Shown here piece after piece: positions 39,452 to 45,887 of a DNA stretch of 45,914 nt (its first letter is position 1; each line of letters opens with the position of its first letter). This DNA comes from Clostridia bacterium (GTDB taxonomy: Bacteria; Bacillota; Clostridia; Christensenellales; Borkfalkiaceae), in contig JAFTQO010000005.1 in assembly GCA_017462735.1 (NCBI GenBank), positions 1 to 45,914 on the forward strand, read 5' to 3'. The notes beneath the pieces were generated by a model. That model did not search any database and had not been told where the DNA came from. It saw only the letters and a program-made list of their open reading frames with translations. A program made the translations under genes and the position numbers.

Positions 39452-39481
39452 CCCTTCCGTGAAAAACGGGAGGGCTTTTTT
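39452..39481 (+). terminator. Terminator whose 3' arm holds the ribosome binding site of the next gene
   Basis: CCCTTCCGT (39452-39460) pairs with ACGGGAGGG (39466-39474; one T-G pair) around GAAAA. Then comes CTTTTTTT running straight into ATG 39482. GGGAGGG is both stem and ribosome binding site, and the T run is the spacer. Confidence 0.7.
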
Positions 39482-39946
39482 ATGGTTTGGACGCTGAAAA
39501 GTTTTTGTCTGCGCTTGTTTGCCGTATGCGTGGCGGTGGCGGTAGTCGGCGTCCTTTTTTTGTGCCGTTTTTCGGCGTTGCAAAGCGACTTGGCGGGTTG
39601 CTTAGAGGGTCGGGGTGCGGATAGTTCGTCTTACTTTATCCATTCGCCTACTTGTTTTGCGCGGGAAAAGGAGCAGTTGTCTCTATTCGATTTGCCTTTT
39701 ATCCAAGGGGAGAAGGTAGTGTATCTATTGAAAAAGGGGGAAACGGGTACGGCGGAAACGATTCTTGCCGCCTTTGACGCCTACGACGTATGGACGGAAG
39801 AGATTGACGGCACGACGTCTTACTATGCCGCCAGCGAAAAATTGCCCAAAAAGGTTACCGTCGGCGGGCGTACCGTCAATTTGCATATCGCCGTCAAAGC
39901 GGATAGGGTGGTGGTGGGGACTCCCATCATCTTCGGTGGGTATTAA
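39482..39946 (+). CDS. YwmB-like membrane-anchored protein
   Basis: 154 residues from ATG 39482. One N-terminal hydrophobic segment (about 10-32) is followed by an extracytoplasmic domain. The C-terminal half (KKGETGTAETILAAFDAYDVW, then LPKKVTVGGRTVNLHIAVKADRVVVGTPIIFGGY) resembles, from memory, the C-terminus of Firmicute YwmB (TATA-box-like fold), including the NL-x-A and G-x-PII endings. In Bacillus, ywmB lies close to spoIID and spoIIQ. Here a SpoIIQ-type gene follows, which supports the idea. It is shorter than YwmB (about 240), so the match covers only part of that family. Confidence 0.5.
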   Translation: MVWTLKSFCLRLFAVCVAVAVVGVLFLCRFSALQSDLAGCLEGRGADSSSYFIHSPTCFAREKEQLSLFDLPFIQGEKVVYLLKKGETGTAETILAAFDAYDVWTEEIDGTTSYYAASEKLPKKVTVGGRTVNLHIAVKADRVVVGTPIIFGGY

Positions 39947-40067
39947 AAAAGACGTATATACGTCGCAATACTTTGTCGCGCTGTGGCAACCTTCGGTCAC
40001 GTACGTCTATGTACGCTCCTTCAGGTTTTCCTCGCGCTTCTCGTCTTGCTCGTATCTACGCCTTTTT
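39945..40067 (+). repeat. Intergenic repeat, family 2, single copy
   Basis: It starts at the stop codon of the YwmB-like gene. The left end AAAAAAGACGTATATACG and the right end CGTATCTACGCCTTTTTT are inverted repeats with few mismatches. The left contains the perfect palindrome GACGTATATACGTC. It shares CGTCGCAATAC and CTTGCTCG-ATCT-CGCCTTTTTT with the element after grpE (32490-32677). Confidence 0.75.
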
Positions 40068-40151
40068 TGCAGCGTTGAAGGAGTTGGTGAAAAACTTCCC
40101 TCCTCGTCTTGTACCAAGTCTTCGTCTTTATATTTATTGGTCGTCCCTATT

Positions 40152-40276
40152 TCTCCCCTAGGAGGGGAGATGTCGCAATGGCGACAGAGAGGTTAAAACA
40201 AGAGGGGAAACGCTCGATTAAAACCTCTCCGTCAAAGCCTTAAGACTTTGCCACCTCTCCTTGGCAGGAGAGGCGT
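40152..40276. repeat. Palindromic intergenic repeat, family 1, copy 2
   Basis: The left half CTCCCCTAGGAGGGGAGATGTCGC...GCGACAGAGAGGTT and the right half AACCTCTCCGTC...CACCTCTCC-TTGGCA-GGAGAGGCG match the two halves of 20611-20780, but in swapped order. The two copies are therefore inverted relative to each other. The remaining bases to 40413 hold no gene and no convincing promoter. Confidence 0.75.
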
Positions 40277-40413
40277 ATGGTTGCCTTTGTTATCTTTTTT
40301 GTGGCCTTTCGTCCCATGCGTAAGGTAAAACGAATAAAAAATCATTCCGCTATGTATAAAAAGAAAAAAACTTGTCAAAAACACAAATACAACGATATTT
40401 TTGGAGGCAAAAA

Positions 40414-41025
40414 ATGAAGGACGAAAAGGAAAAGAAATCTGCGCCTAAAAAAGGGCAGAATAAATACGCAAGATTTTATGCGGTAATCGGGATTGCTTCG
40501 CTGGTGCTTGCAGTCTCTATCGTGGCGACGGCAACGGCGCTCGGCAATAGGAATTCGACGACGGTGGGCGGGATCCCCGAAATCGACCAGCCCGTACAAG
40601 AAGAAGTGGACGATACGATGACAATGCCCGTTTTGCAAGTTTCCCTCTCCACCGAACACGGCTTTTTTTACAGCCAAACTCTTGGCTACTACGGACATCA
40701 CGACGGGGTGGACTTTAAGGCGGAAGCAGGCACGGACGTCTTTTGCGTGAAAGACGGGGTGGTGGAAAGCGTCTATAAAGGGGATAAACTGTCGGGTACG
40801 GAAATTATCGTAGACCACGGCGACGGGTTGAAGACTCTCTATCGCTTCGTGGAGGAGGTAGAGGGCTTGAAAAAGGGCGTTAAAGTCCAAAAAGGGCAAA
40901 AGATAGCGACGGTTGCCGAAGCAAACGGCGGAGAATATAAAGAGGGCGCGCATTTGCACTTCGAGGTGTTAAAAGACGGCAAGAGTATCGACCCTGCGGG
41001 CTATCTCCCCTTGGGAGATAAATAA
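40414..41025 (+). CDS. spoIIQ: SpoIIQ-like M23/LytM peptidase
   Basis: 203 residues from ATG 40414 (GGAGG 7 bases upstream). A Lys-rich cytoplasmic N-terminus, one membrane segment (about 20-43) and a LytM domain. The zinc ligands H96 and D100 (GHHDGVD) and the HLHFE motif (H180, H182) are all present, so the enzyme could be active, as in Clostridioides difficile. In B. subtilis SpoIIQ the first His is lost. SpoIIQ joins SpoIIIAH across the intermembrane space during engulfment. Size, topology and the YwmB-like neighbour fit SpoIIQ, but a general cell-wall M23 protein is possible. A sigma-F promoter was not found with confidence. Confidence 0.78.
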   Translation: MKDEKEKKSAPKKGQNKYARFYAVIGIASLVLAVSIVATATALGNRNSTTVGGIPEIDQPVQEEVDDTMTMPVLQVSLSTEHGFFYSQTLGYYGHHDGVDFKAEAGTDVFCVKDGVVESVYKGDKLSGTEIIVDHGDGLKTLYRFVEEVEGLKKGVKVQKGQKIATVAEANGGEYKEGAHLHFEVLKDGKSIDPAGYLPLGDK

Positions 41026-41027
41026 GA

Positions 41028-41056
41028 AAAACCGACCTTTTAGGGTCGGTTTTTTG
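41028..41056 (+). terminator. Terminator after spoIIQ
   Basis: AAAACCGACC / GGTCGGTTTT with TTTTAG between and a T run. It is almost identical to the terminator at 42462-42489. Confidence 0.9.
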
Positions 41057-41071
41057 TTTTGCACTTATCCG

Positions 41072-41281
41072 TTAAAAATCTTTTATTCCCAGCAAATAGT
41101 CGACGGAGACGTCGAAGAATTTTGCCATCTCGGCAAGGACGGAAAGGGGCGGCTCCCTTTGCGATTTTTCGTAGTGTAAATAGGTCACGCTATGCAGCAA
41201 CAATGCCTGCGCCACTTGACTTTGCGTAAGCCCCCGTTCTTCTCTCAATTCTTTCAATCGTTTCCCGAGCAAAATTTCCAT
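41072..41281 (-). CDS. XRE-family (Cro/C1-type) repressor
   Basis: 69 residues, essentially one helix-turn-helix domain: LGKRLKELREERGLTQSQVAQALLLHSVTYLHYEKSQREPPLSVLAEMAKFFDVSVDYLLG. It has no sensor domain, so it may respond by stability or partner binding. The ribosome binding site on the minus strand is AAGGAAG, about 8 bases before the ATG. It is divergent from the 41378 gene, with two matching palindromes in the shared 96-bp region, so it very probably represses that gene. Confidence 0.92.
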   Translation of the reverse strand: MEILLGKRLKELREERGLTQSQVAQALLLHSVTYLHYEKSQREPPLSVLAEMAKFFDVSVDYLLGIKDF

Positions 41282-41300
41282 ATTTTTTCTTCCTTTTCAC

Positions 41301-41329
41301 TTGACATATTACCAAATTGGTAGTATAAT
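41301..41329 (+). promoter_or_regulatory. Consensus sigma-A promoter with an operator in its spacer
   Basis: TTGACA (41301-41306), 17 bases, TATAAT (41324-41329). The spacer contains the palindrome TACCA-AAT-TGGTA (41310-41322), so a bound repressor would block polymerase directly. Confidence 0.92.
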
Positions 41330-41339
41330 ACAAATAAAA

Positions 41340-41356
41340 ACTACCAAAATGGTAGT
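41340..41356. promoter_or_regulatory. Second operator for the XRE repressor
   Basis: ACTACCA-AAA-TGGTAGT, a perfect 7-bp palindrome just after the expected transcription start, 32 bp (three helical turns) centre to centre from the first operator. Paired sites at this distance suit cooperative binding. Confidence 0.8.
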
Positions 41357-41377
41357 ATTTGAAAAAGGGGACTGGTT

Positions 41378-42445
41378 ATGCAAAAAGTAGGAAAGGATGG
41401 GAAAGAAAATACGTGGAAGCAGTTGATTTTTACGTGGGCGATGCGTTTGGTAGCAACCGCTTTAACGGCGCTTGCCATTGTGTTTTTAATCCTTTGTTCC
41501 ATGCAAGTGCCTGTGGTAAAGGCGATTGAAAAAGATTACAATGCAATAAACCCCACGTATAACGTATTGGCTTCGCAGGATAAGGAATTGCAGGATTTTA
41601 AAGAAAAATTGACGGCGGAGCGGGAAGCGTTGGCGTTTGAAAGTGCGCTTGCGGAATTTGGTTTGGTAAAAGCGGACGTTACCTACGCGCAATTTGAGGA
41701 CGCGGCGGTAAAAGCGCTGTTTGACAAAGAGATAGACGAGACGACCTTTAACGGATTGCTTGCAAAGGTTAGAGGGACGGAAGAGTTGACGGATGCGGAC
41801 GCGATTGTCTTAAAAGAGTTTTTGGAGACGTATTCTTTGTCCGATAGGATAACCTATACGAACTTTAAAAAAGAGGTAGCAAAGGCAAAACTCGGCTATG
41901 CGGCGGACGAAGCGAAATTCGGGACGTTGAAAACGTATGCGTTTGTCGGCGCGTCGTTGGCGCCGCAATTAACGTCTAAACTGGAATCGCACTTAAAAAA
42001 GATAAAAGAGCAAGAAGGGACGGTAAAGACGCTCAAAGAAGAGTACGGCTTAGAGTGTGATTTGGAGGGGATTAAATCCTTGATCAATAACACCCTTGCG
42101 GTGGCGAAAGAGTATCAGGGCGACGTGACGTCTGTCTCAAAAATCACAGTATTGATTGCCACGATTCACGGGCACAAATTGGAGTTGTATGCCTGCTCGG
42201 CGCCTATACAGATAGAACACGCTTCGTTGGCGAAAGAATTGCAAGAAGAGAAAGGTTGGTATAGCACGTATCTTTGGATTTGGCTGATTAGTGAAATCTT
42301 GGCGATTTTAGCAAGTTCCGCGTTATTGACGATGGGGGATATGTTCGCAGGGAATACGAAACTTAGCCGTATCCTCGGCGGCGTGTTGTTTATCTTGTCG
42401 GCGGTGCAGTTGCTTTTGTTCTTACATATCGGGTTGATGAAATAA
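41378..42445 (+). CDS. Membrane protein with a large extracytoplasmic helical domain, function unknown
   Basis: 355 residues. One membrane segment near the N-terminus (about 20-42), a soluble, strongly helical region of about 240 residues (LASQDKELQDFKEKLTAEREALAFESALAEF, HLKKIKEQEGTVKTLKEEYGL), then two membrane segments at the end (about 288-312 and 325-350). The pattern suggests a coiled-coil loop outside the cell or between two membrane anchors. I know no family for it. It is controlled by the divergent XRE repressor through two operators and a consensus promoter, so it is likely kept off and switched on strongly. Confidence 0.75.
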   Translation: MQKVGKDGKENTWKQLIFTWAMRLVATALTALAIVFLILCSMQVPVVKAIEKDYNAINPTYNVLASQDKELQDFKEKLTAEREALAFESALAEFGLVKADVTYAQFEDAAVKALFDKEIDETTFNGLLAKVRGTEELTDADAIVLKEFLETYSLSDRITYTNFKKEVAKAKLGYAADEAKFGTLKTYAFVGASLAPQLTSKLESHLKKIKEQEGTVKTLKEEYGLECDLEGIKSLINNTLAVAKEYQGDVTSVSKITVLIATIHGHKLELYACSAPIQIEHASLAKELQEEKGWYSTYLWIWLISEILAILASSALLTMGDMFAGNTKLSRILGGVLFILSAVQLLLFLHIGLMK

Positions 42446-42461
42446 AGAAAAGTGCAATAAG

Positions 42462-42489
42462 AAAAACCGACCTAATAGGTCGGTTTTTT
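42462..42489 (+). terminator. Terminator after the XRE-controlled gene
   Basis: AAAAACCGACCT / AGGTCGGTTTTT with AATA-type loop and T run; near-copy of the one at 41028-41056. Confidence 0.9.
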
Positions 42490-42495
42490 GTTTGT

Positions 42496-42524
42496 TCATA
42501 TTCCCCGTTTTAAACGCATAAAAT
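42496..42524 (+). promoter_or_regulatory. Sigma-E promoter of the M1-type lipoprotein gene
   Basis: TCATATT (42496-42502), 14 bases, CATAAAAT (42517-42524). It fits the B. subtilis sigma-E pattern (KMATATT, 14-15 bases, CATANAHT) at every position. No sigma-A hexamers are evident in this gap. Confidence 0.65.
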
Positions 42525-42550
42525 AAAGATATCTTAAAGGGGGGGAGTAT

Positions 42551-43999
42551 ATGAAGAGATTTTTAGCCGTTGTTTTGGCGTTTTGTTGTTTGCCTATCGT
42601 CGTGTGTTTCGCTAGTTGCGACGAAGAGGTGGATAGCGGTATATCCTATGAAATCACGGCGGAATATATCCCCGAAAGCCGTTCGCTTTTTGCCACTATG
42701 AAAGTGACGTACGAGCAAAAGACGGACGCCGTCAAGGAAGACTTACGCTTTCAACTGCCTCCTAACGCTTACCGAAAAGGGGCGCTCTATCCCGCGGTGT
42801 CTTCGACTTATCACGCCAGCGCCTATTACGAGGGGGACAGTTACGGGGAAATCGTCATTACCAGCGTCGTTGGCGGGAAGGGGTGGCAGGTATGCGGCGA
42901 CGATAACAACGTTCTCGTGGTGGACTTGGAAACACCCGTAGAGCAGGGGGGTAAAGTGGTGCTCGATATCGGTTTCGTCACTCGGCTGGCGCAGGTCAAT
43001 CACCGTACGGGCGTTAGTGAAAAGGCCGTCAATTTAGGCAATTTTTTCCCGATACTGTGCGCGGACTTGGGGCAAGGGTTCGTGGAGACTCCGTACTATT
43101 GCGTCGGCGATCCTTTTTTGTCCGAGTGCGCCGATTATACCGTGCGGATAAAAGCCCCTAAGGGATACGTAGTGGCGGCGACGGGGAGATTGCAGGAAGA
43201 ACAGGTTTTAGAAAGCAAAAAACAATCCGTGTTCGAGGCGGAGAACGTACGGGATTTTGCGATGGCGTTGTCGGAGGACTTTCAGGTACTAGAAAAACGG
43301 ATTGGCAAGACGACGGCACAGTATTACTATATCGACGATCATAAAGCGAAGGAGCGTTTGGCGCTGATAGGCGAGGCGCTCACCTGTTTTTCTTCTGCGT
43401 TCGGCGAATATGCGTACGATACGTACAGCGTCGTGCAGACGGGTTTTTGTATGGGCGGGATGGAATATCCCGGGTTGACGTTCGTGGCGGCGGGCTTGGA
43501 CGAAAAAAGCACGTTGCAGGCAATCGTACACGAAACGGCGCACCAATGGTGGTATGCGGCGGTAGGCAGCGACCAAGTCCACGAGGCGTGGCAGGACGAA
43601 GGGCTGACGGAATACTCCACGATATACTTTTTTGAAAAGTCGCCTAAGTACGGGTTGAGTAAAGAAAAATTAGTGGAGGGTAGTTTAACGGCGTGTCGGG
43701 CATATCGTGAGGTGTACGGCAGTATTTTTGGAGAAGACGGGAAGATGTCGAGACGGTTAGACGAGTACGTCAGCGAATATGCTTATCGGGTACTTGCCTA
43801 CGACAAAGGGGTGGTACTCTTTGATAATTTACGCCGCAGTATAGGGGATAAAAAATTCTTTTCCGCGTTAAAAAAATATTATACGGCAGGGAAATACGAT
43901 TTGGTGTCCGTCGGGACGTTAAAAGGCGCGTTTGAGAAAGCGGGCGTCGACGTATCGGGGCTAATCGATTCTTTTTTGGAGGGGAAGGTGATTATCTAG
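42551..43999 (+). CDS. M1-family (gluzincin) peptidase lipoprotein
   Basis: 482 residues. A signal peptide ends in a lipobox-like CFASC, so C23 is probably lipidated. An N-terminal beta domain (about 30-250) is followed by a peptidase domain with GGMEYPG (302-308, the counterpart of the GAMEN exopeptidase motif) and the zinc site HETAHQWW (H327, E328, H331) with E350 in DEGLTEY, that is HExxH-x18-E. A Tyr in the ALVYEKG-like stretch (VLAYDKGVVLF) fits M1 enzymes. The GxMEN Asn is replaced by Tyr, so classical aminopeptidase activity is uncertain. The gene lies next to spoIIQ with a sigma-E type promoter, which suggests a role in the mother-cell envelope during sporulation. Confidence 0.88.
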   Translation: MKRFLAVVLAFCCLPIVVCFASCDEEVDSGISYEITAEYIPESRSLFATMKVTYEQKTDAVKEDLRFQLPPNAYRKGALYPAVSSTYHASAYYEGDSYGEIVITSVVGGKGWQVCGDDNNVLVVDLETPVEQGGKVVLDIGFVTRLAQVNHRTGVSEKAVNLGNFFPILCADLGQGFVETPYYCVGDPFLSECADYTVRIKAPKGYVVAATGRLQEEQVLESKKQSVFEAENVRDFAMALSEDFQVLEKRIGKTTAQYYYIDDHKAKERLALIGEALTCFSSAFGEYAYDTYSVVQTGFCMGGMEYPGLTFVAAGLDEKSTLQAIVHETAHQWWYAAVGSDQVHEAWQDEGLTEYSTIYFFEKSPKYGLSKEKLVEGSLTACRAYREVYGSIFGEDGKMSRRLDEYVSEYAYRVLAYDKGVVLFDNLRRSIGDKKFFSALKKYYTAGKYDLVSVGTLKGAFEKAGVDVSGLIDSFLEGKVII

Positions 44000-44062
44000 C
44001 CTAAAAAAGCCCAAAAAGCGAAAAAAACTTGTCTAGGGCGGTAATTTTTTATGAAAAAATAC

Positions 44063-44091
44063 TTGCCAAATGAAATTCCTGGGGGTATAAT
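44063..44091 (+). promoter_or_regulatory. Promoter of the corA leader
   Basis: TTGCCA (44063-44068), 17 bases, TATAAT (44086-44091). Transcription should start near 44098, about 250 bases before corA. Confidence 0.88.
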
Positions 44092-44151
44092 AGAAAGGTA
44101 GCGACCCGTTGCCGAAGGGTAAATTAAGCGCGTCGCGACAAGGAGCACATT

Positions 44152-44211
44152 ATGGACGCTGTCCCTGACAACCGAAGTAGTATGTTTAACTTGATAAACC
44201 TCCCGCAGTGA
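44152..44211 (+). CDS. Putative 19-residue leader peptide of corA
   Basis: ATG 44152 follows AAGGAG by 6 bases and opens a 19-codon frame, MDAVPDNRSSMFNLINLPQ, ended by TGA TAG. It lies inside the structured leader and before the terminator. The acidic/proline start (M-D-A-V-P-D) recalls MgtL of Salmonella (MEPDP...), where such residues make ribosomes fall apart at low Mg2+ and so turn on a Mg2+ transporter gene. That mechanism here is inference. Whether the peptide is conserved is unknown to me. Confidence 0.5.
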   Translation: MDAVPDNRSSMFNLINLPQ

Positions 44212-44242
44212 TAGGTAAGTTGTAGTCAATACGACGATACGG

Positions 44243-44274
44243 ACGCACGGGCGGTTTTTCCCGTGCGTTTTTTG
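44243..44274 (+). terminator. Terminator at the end of the corA leader
   Basis: ACGCACGGG (44243-44251) and CCCGTGCGT (44260-44268) with an 8-base loop and six T. It lies 75 bases before corA, in the right place for attenuation. Confidence 0.92.
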
Positions 44275-44348
44275 TTTTGATTTTCCGTTTTTTGTGGATA
44301 AAGCAGGCAAAAACGCTTTAGCAAAATCCCACGAAAGGCGGTGATAGT

Positions 44349-45335
44349 ATGTTGAAAATTTATAAGAGTGAAAACCTCCGCGTACAACCCTTGGAAGATT
44401 TTGAGACTCGTTGCTGGATTGACCTTGTCAACCCGACGGACGACGAAGTCGATACGGTTTTAGAGTGGTCGGGTATGCCCGAAGAGTTCTTAAAAGCCGC
44501 ACTCGACGAAGAAGAATCGGCGCGTGTGGAGTCTGACGAAGGGACGACGATGTACATCCTCGACAGTCCTATGCTCGTCGACGCAGAAGAAGGGGACAAG
44601 TATTCGACGATACCCGTGGCGATTGTGTATAACAACCGCTGTATCGTCACCGTATCCTTGCAGTCCAATCCCGTTTTTGCGGGGTTCCGTTCCAACCGTA
44701 GCAAGGTGTCTACCTCCAAACCTTTGGACTTTATCTTGAACTTCATGTTGGAAAACGCAAAGCGTTTCTCTGCGTTGCTCCGTCAAATCGATAAAAAATC
44801 CTTGCGTTTGCAGGCGGAATTGCATAAGTCCATGCGTAATCAGGAACTCATTGAACTGTTGGAATTGCAAAATTCCCTCGTCTATTTCTCGACGTCGCTT
44901 TCCGCCAACACCTCCGTATACGGTAGGTTGTCGCGCGTTTCGCAGTCTAGCGAAGAGTATCAAGACTTGTTTGAAGACGTGCAGATTGAGACTCGTCAGG
45001 CAACCGAGATGTGTTCGATATATAGAGATATTTTAAAGACGACGATGGACGCGTTCAGTTCGGTCATTTCCAACAACGTGAATAACGTCGTAAAAAGATT
45101 GACGATTATCACGATTTTGGTAGCGATTCCTACGCTGATTGCCGGGCTTTTGGGTATGAACGTAAAACTGCCTTGGGGAATGAGCGGGGAAACGGGTAGT
45201 CCGTTTGAGTTTTGGATAATTCTCGGCGTATGTATCTTGCTGACGACTGTTTGTTCGATATTGCTGGTGCGTATGACGGACAAGGTTCGTATCCGTACCC
45301 CTAAGGAAGTCAAGAAGAAGAGGAGAAAAGACTGA
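44349..45335 (+). CDS. corA: CorA family Mg2+/divalent metal channel
   Basis: 328 residues. A cytoplasmic alpha/beta domain (1-130), a long helical stalk (130-250) and two C-terminal membrane segments (about 250-268 and 287-307). The pore signature GMN is at 269-271 (LLGMNVKLPWG), followed by a periplasmic loop and a basic C-terminal tail (RIRTPKEVKKKRRKD). It forms pentameric channels that let Mg2+ (or Co2+/Ni2+) in. The ribosome binding site is GGCGGTGAT. Transcription must pass through the structured leader and terminator, so expression is probably conditional. The FmdB-like gene overlaps its stop by one base. Confidence 0.95.
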   Translation: MLKIYKSENLRVQPLEDFETRCWIDLVNPTDDEVDTVLEWSGMPEEFLKAALDEEESARVESDEGTTMYILDSPMLVDAEEGDKYSTIPVAIVYNNRCIVTVSLQSNPVFAGFRSNRSKVSTSKPLDFILNFMLENAKRFSALLRQIDKKSLRLQAELHKSMRNQELIELLELQNSLVYFSTSLSANTSVYGRLSRVSQSSEEYQDLFEDVQIETRQATEMCSIYRDILKTTMDAFSSVISNNVNNVVKRLTIITILVAIPTLIAGLLGMNVKLPWGMSGETGSPFEFWIILGVCILLTTVCSILLVRMTDKVRIRTPKEVKKKRRKD

Positions 45336-45529
45336 TGCCTTTTTTGCAATATAAGTGTCCTAAATGCGGCAAAAATTTTGACGAACTGGTCAAATCGCAC
45401 TTGGACGAAGTTAAGTGCCCGACTTGCGGAGAAAAAGCGGTACGTTCGTACAGCGGCGAGATGCTTTCTTCGACGGGAAAACCCGTCAAAAAATGCACGG
45501 GCAATTGCAAAACCTGTAGCGGTTGTTAA
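45335..45529 (+). CDS. FmdB-like zinc-ribbon protein
   Basis: 64 residues. FmdB/CxxC ribbon: FLQYKCPKCGKNFDELVKSHLDEVKCPTCGEKAVRSYSG, with four zinc Cys in two CxxC pairs, and an added Cys-rich tail (KKCTGNCKTCSGC). The family role is unclear; some members are called regulatory proteins. It starts within the corA stop codon (TGATG), so it is translationally coupled to corA. Confidence 0.85.
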   Translation: MPFLQYKCPKCGKNFDELVKSHLDEVKCPTCGEKAVRSYSGEMLSSTGKPVKKCTGNCKTCSGC

Positions 45530-45535
45530 AAAGTG

Positions 45536-45568
45536 AAAAGAGAGACGCGAAAAAGCGCCTCTTTTTTG
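45536..45568 (+). terminator. Terminator of the corA operon
   Basis: AAGAGAGACGC / GCGCCTCTT with a GAAAAA loop (imperfect stem) and a T run. Confidence 0.8.
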
Positions 45569-45619
45569 TCCTATATACGCGCGCGACAATAACTTATATT
45601 TTTCTTGTATTTTTCTTCC

Positions 45620-45723
45620 AAAAAAGGGAAAAAATAAAGTAGAGAAAAAAATTGAAAAAAAGCAAAAAAATCGAAAAATCATGGAAAAAAACGCTTGACT
45701 TTATTTTTTCTAGATGTTATTAT
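45620..45723 (+). promoter_or_regulatory. Strong rRNA-type promoter with A-tract upstream region
   Basis: TTGACT (45695-45700), 17 bases, TATTAT (45718-45723). Upstream, seven A-runs of 5-7 bases are centred near 45622, 45631, 45648, 45658, 45667, 45676 and 45688, mostly 9-10 bp apart. This suits an UP element and bent DNA, typical of rRNA promoters. Confidence 0.75.
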
Positions 45724-45730
45724 AGTTAGG

Positions 45731-45887
45731 CTGTCGCGTAAAAAGGACGGCAAGAAGCACTCTGATGAGTGTGAGAGAAGAGAAGATTAACAACTGCATA
45801 GCAAAGAAAACAAGTTTTTCTTATGGAAGATAAGAAAGACGAGTACGAAAGGCAAAATTTTTCATATTAAGAAAAAGTAAAGCTAAT
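45731..45887 (+). other. Leader (precursor) region before 23S rRNA
   Basis: No open frame. It contains a boxB-like hairpin CACTC-TGAT-GAGTG (45759-45772) followed by a purine-rich stretch and TTAACAACTGCATAGC, which resembles the boxA-type and spacer sequences found before 23S genes. The assignment rests on resemblance only. Confidence 0.5.

Larger units (their letters stand above)
44098..44275 (+). promoter_or_regulatory. Structured, terminator-ended leader of corA (riboswitch-like or peptide-controlled attenuator)
   Basis: By eye the RNA can form: 44098-44105 with 44132-44139 (GTAGCGAC/GTCGCGAC, 7 of 8 pairs); GGAC/GTCC (44155-44165); GTTTA/TAAAC (44184-44199); TGACAAC with GTT..GTCA (44166-44172 and 44219-44228); and a terminator at 44243-44274. 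The terminator 5' arm (GCACGGG, 44245-44251) can instead pair with upstream CCCGTTGC (44105-44112), and GACGC (44242-44246) with GCGTC (44130-44134), giving possible antiterminators. It does not match the M-box, yybP-ykoY or other riboswitch cores I can recall. Confidence 0.6.

Noticed and set aside
40300-40413. Sigma-F promoter for spoIIQ
   Set aside because: Partial matches (GTATA at 40353, GGTAAAAC at 40324) do not have the right partner at the right spacing.
40317-40417. 33-codon Lys-rich frame ending in an ATGA overlap with spoIIQ
   Set aside because: No ribosome binding site before its ATG, and Lys codons are expected in such A-rich DNA; the overlap is probably chance.
44098-44275. Known Mg2+ riboswitch (M-box) or Mn2+ riboswitch (yybP-ykoY) upstream of corA
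   Set aside because: The conserved cores I remember for both are not present, so I left the element unclassified instead of naming it.
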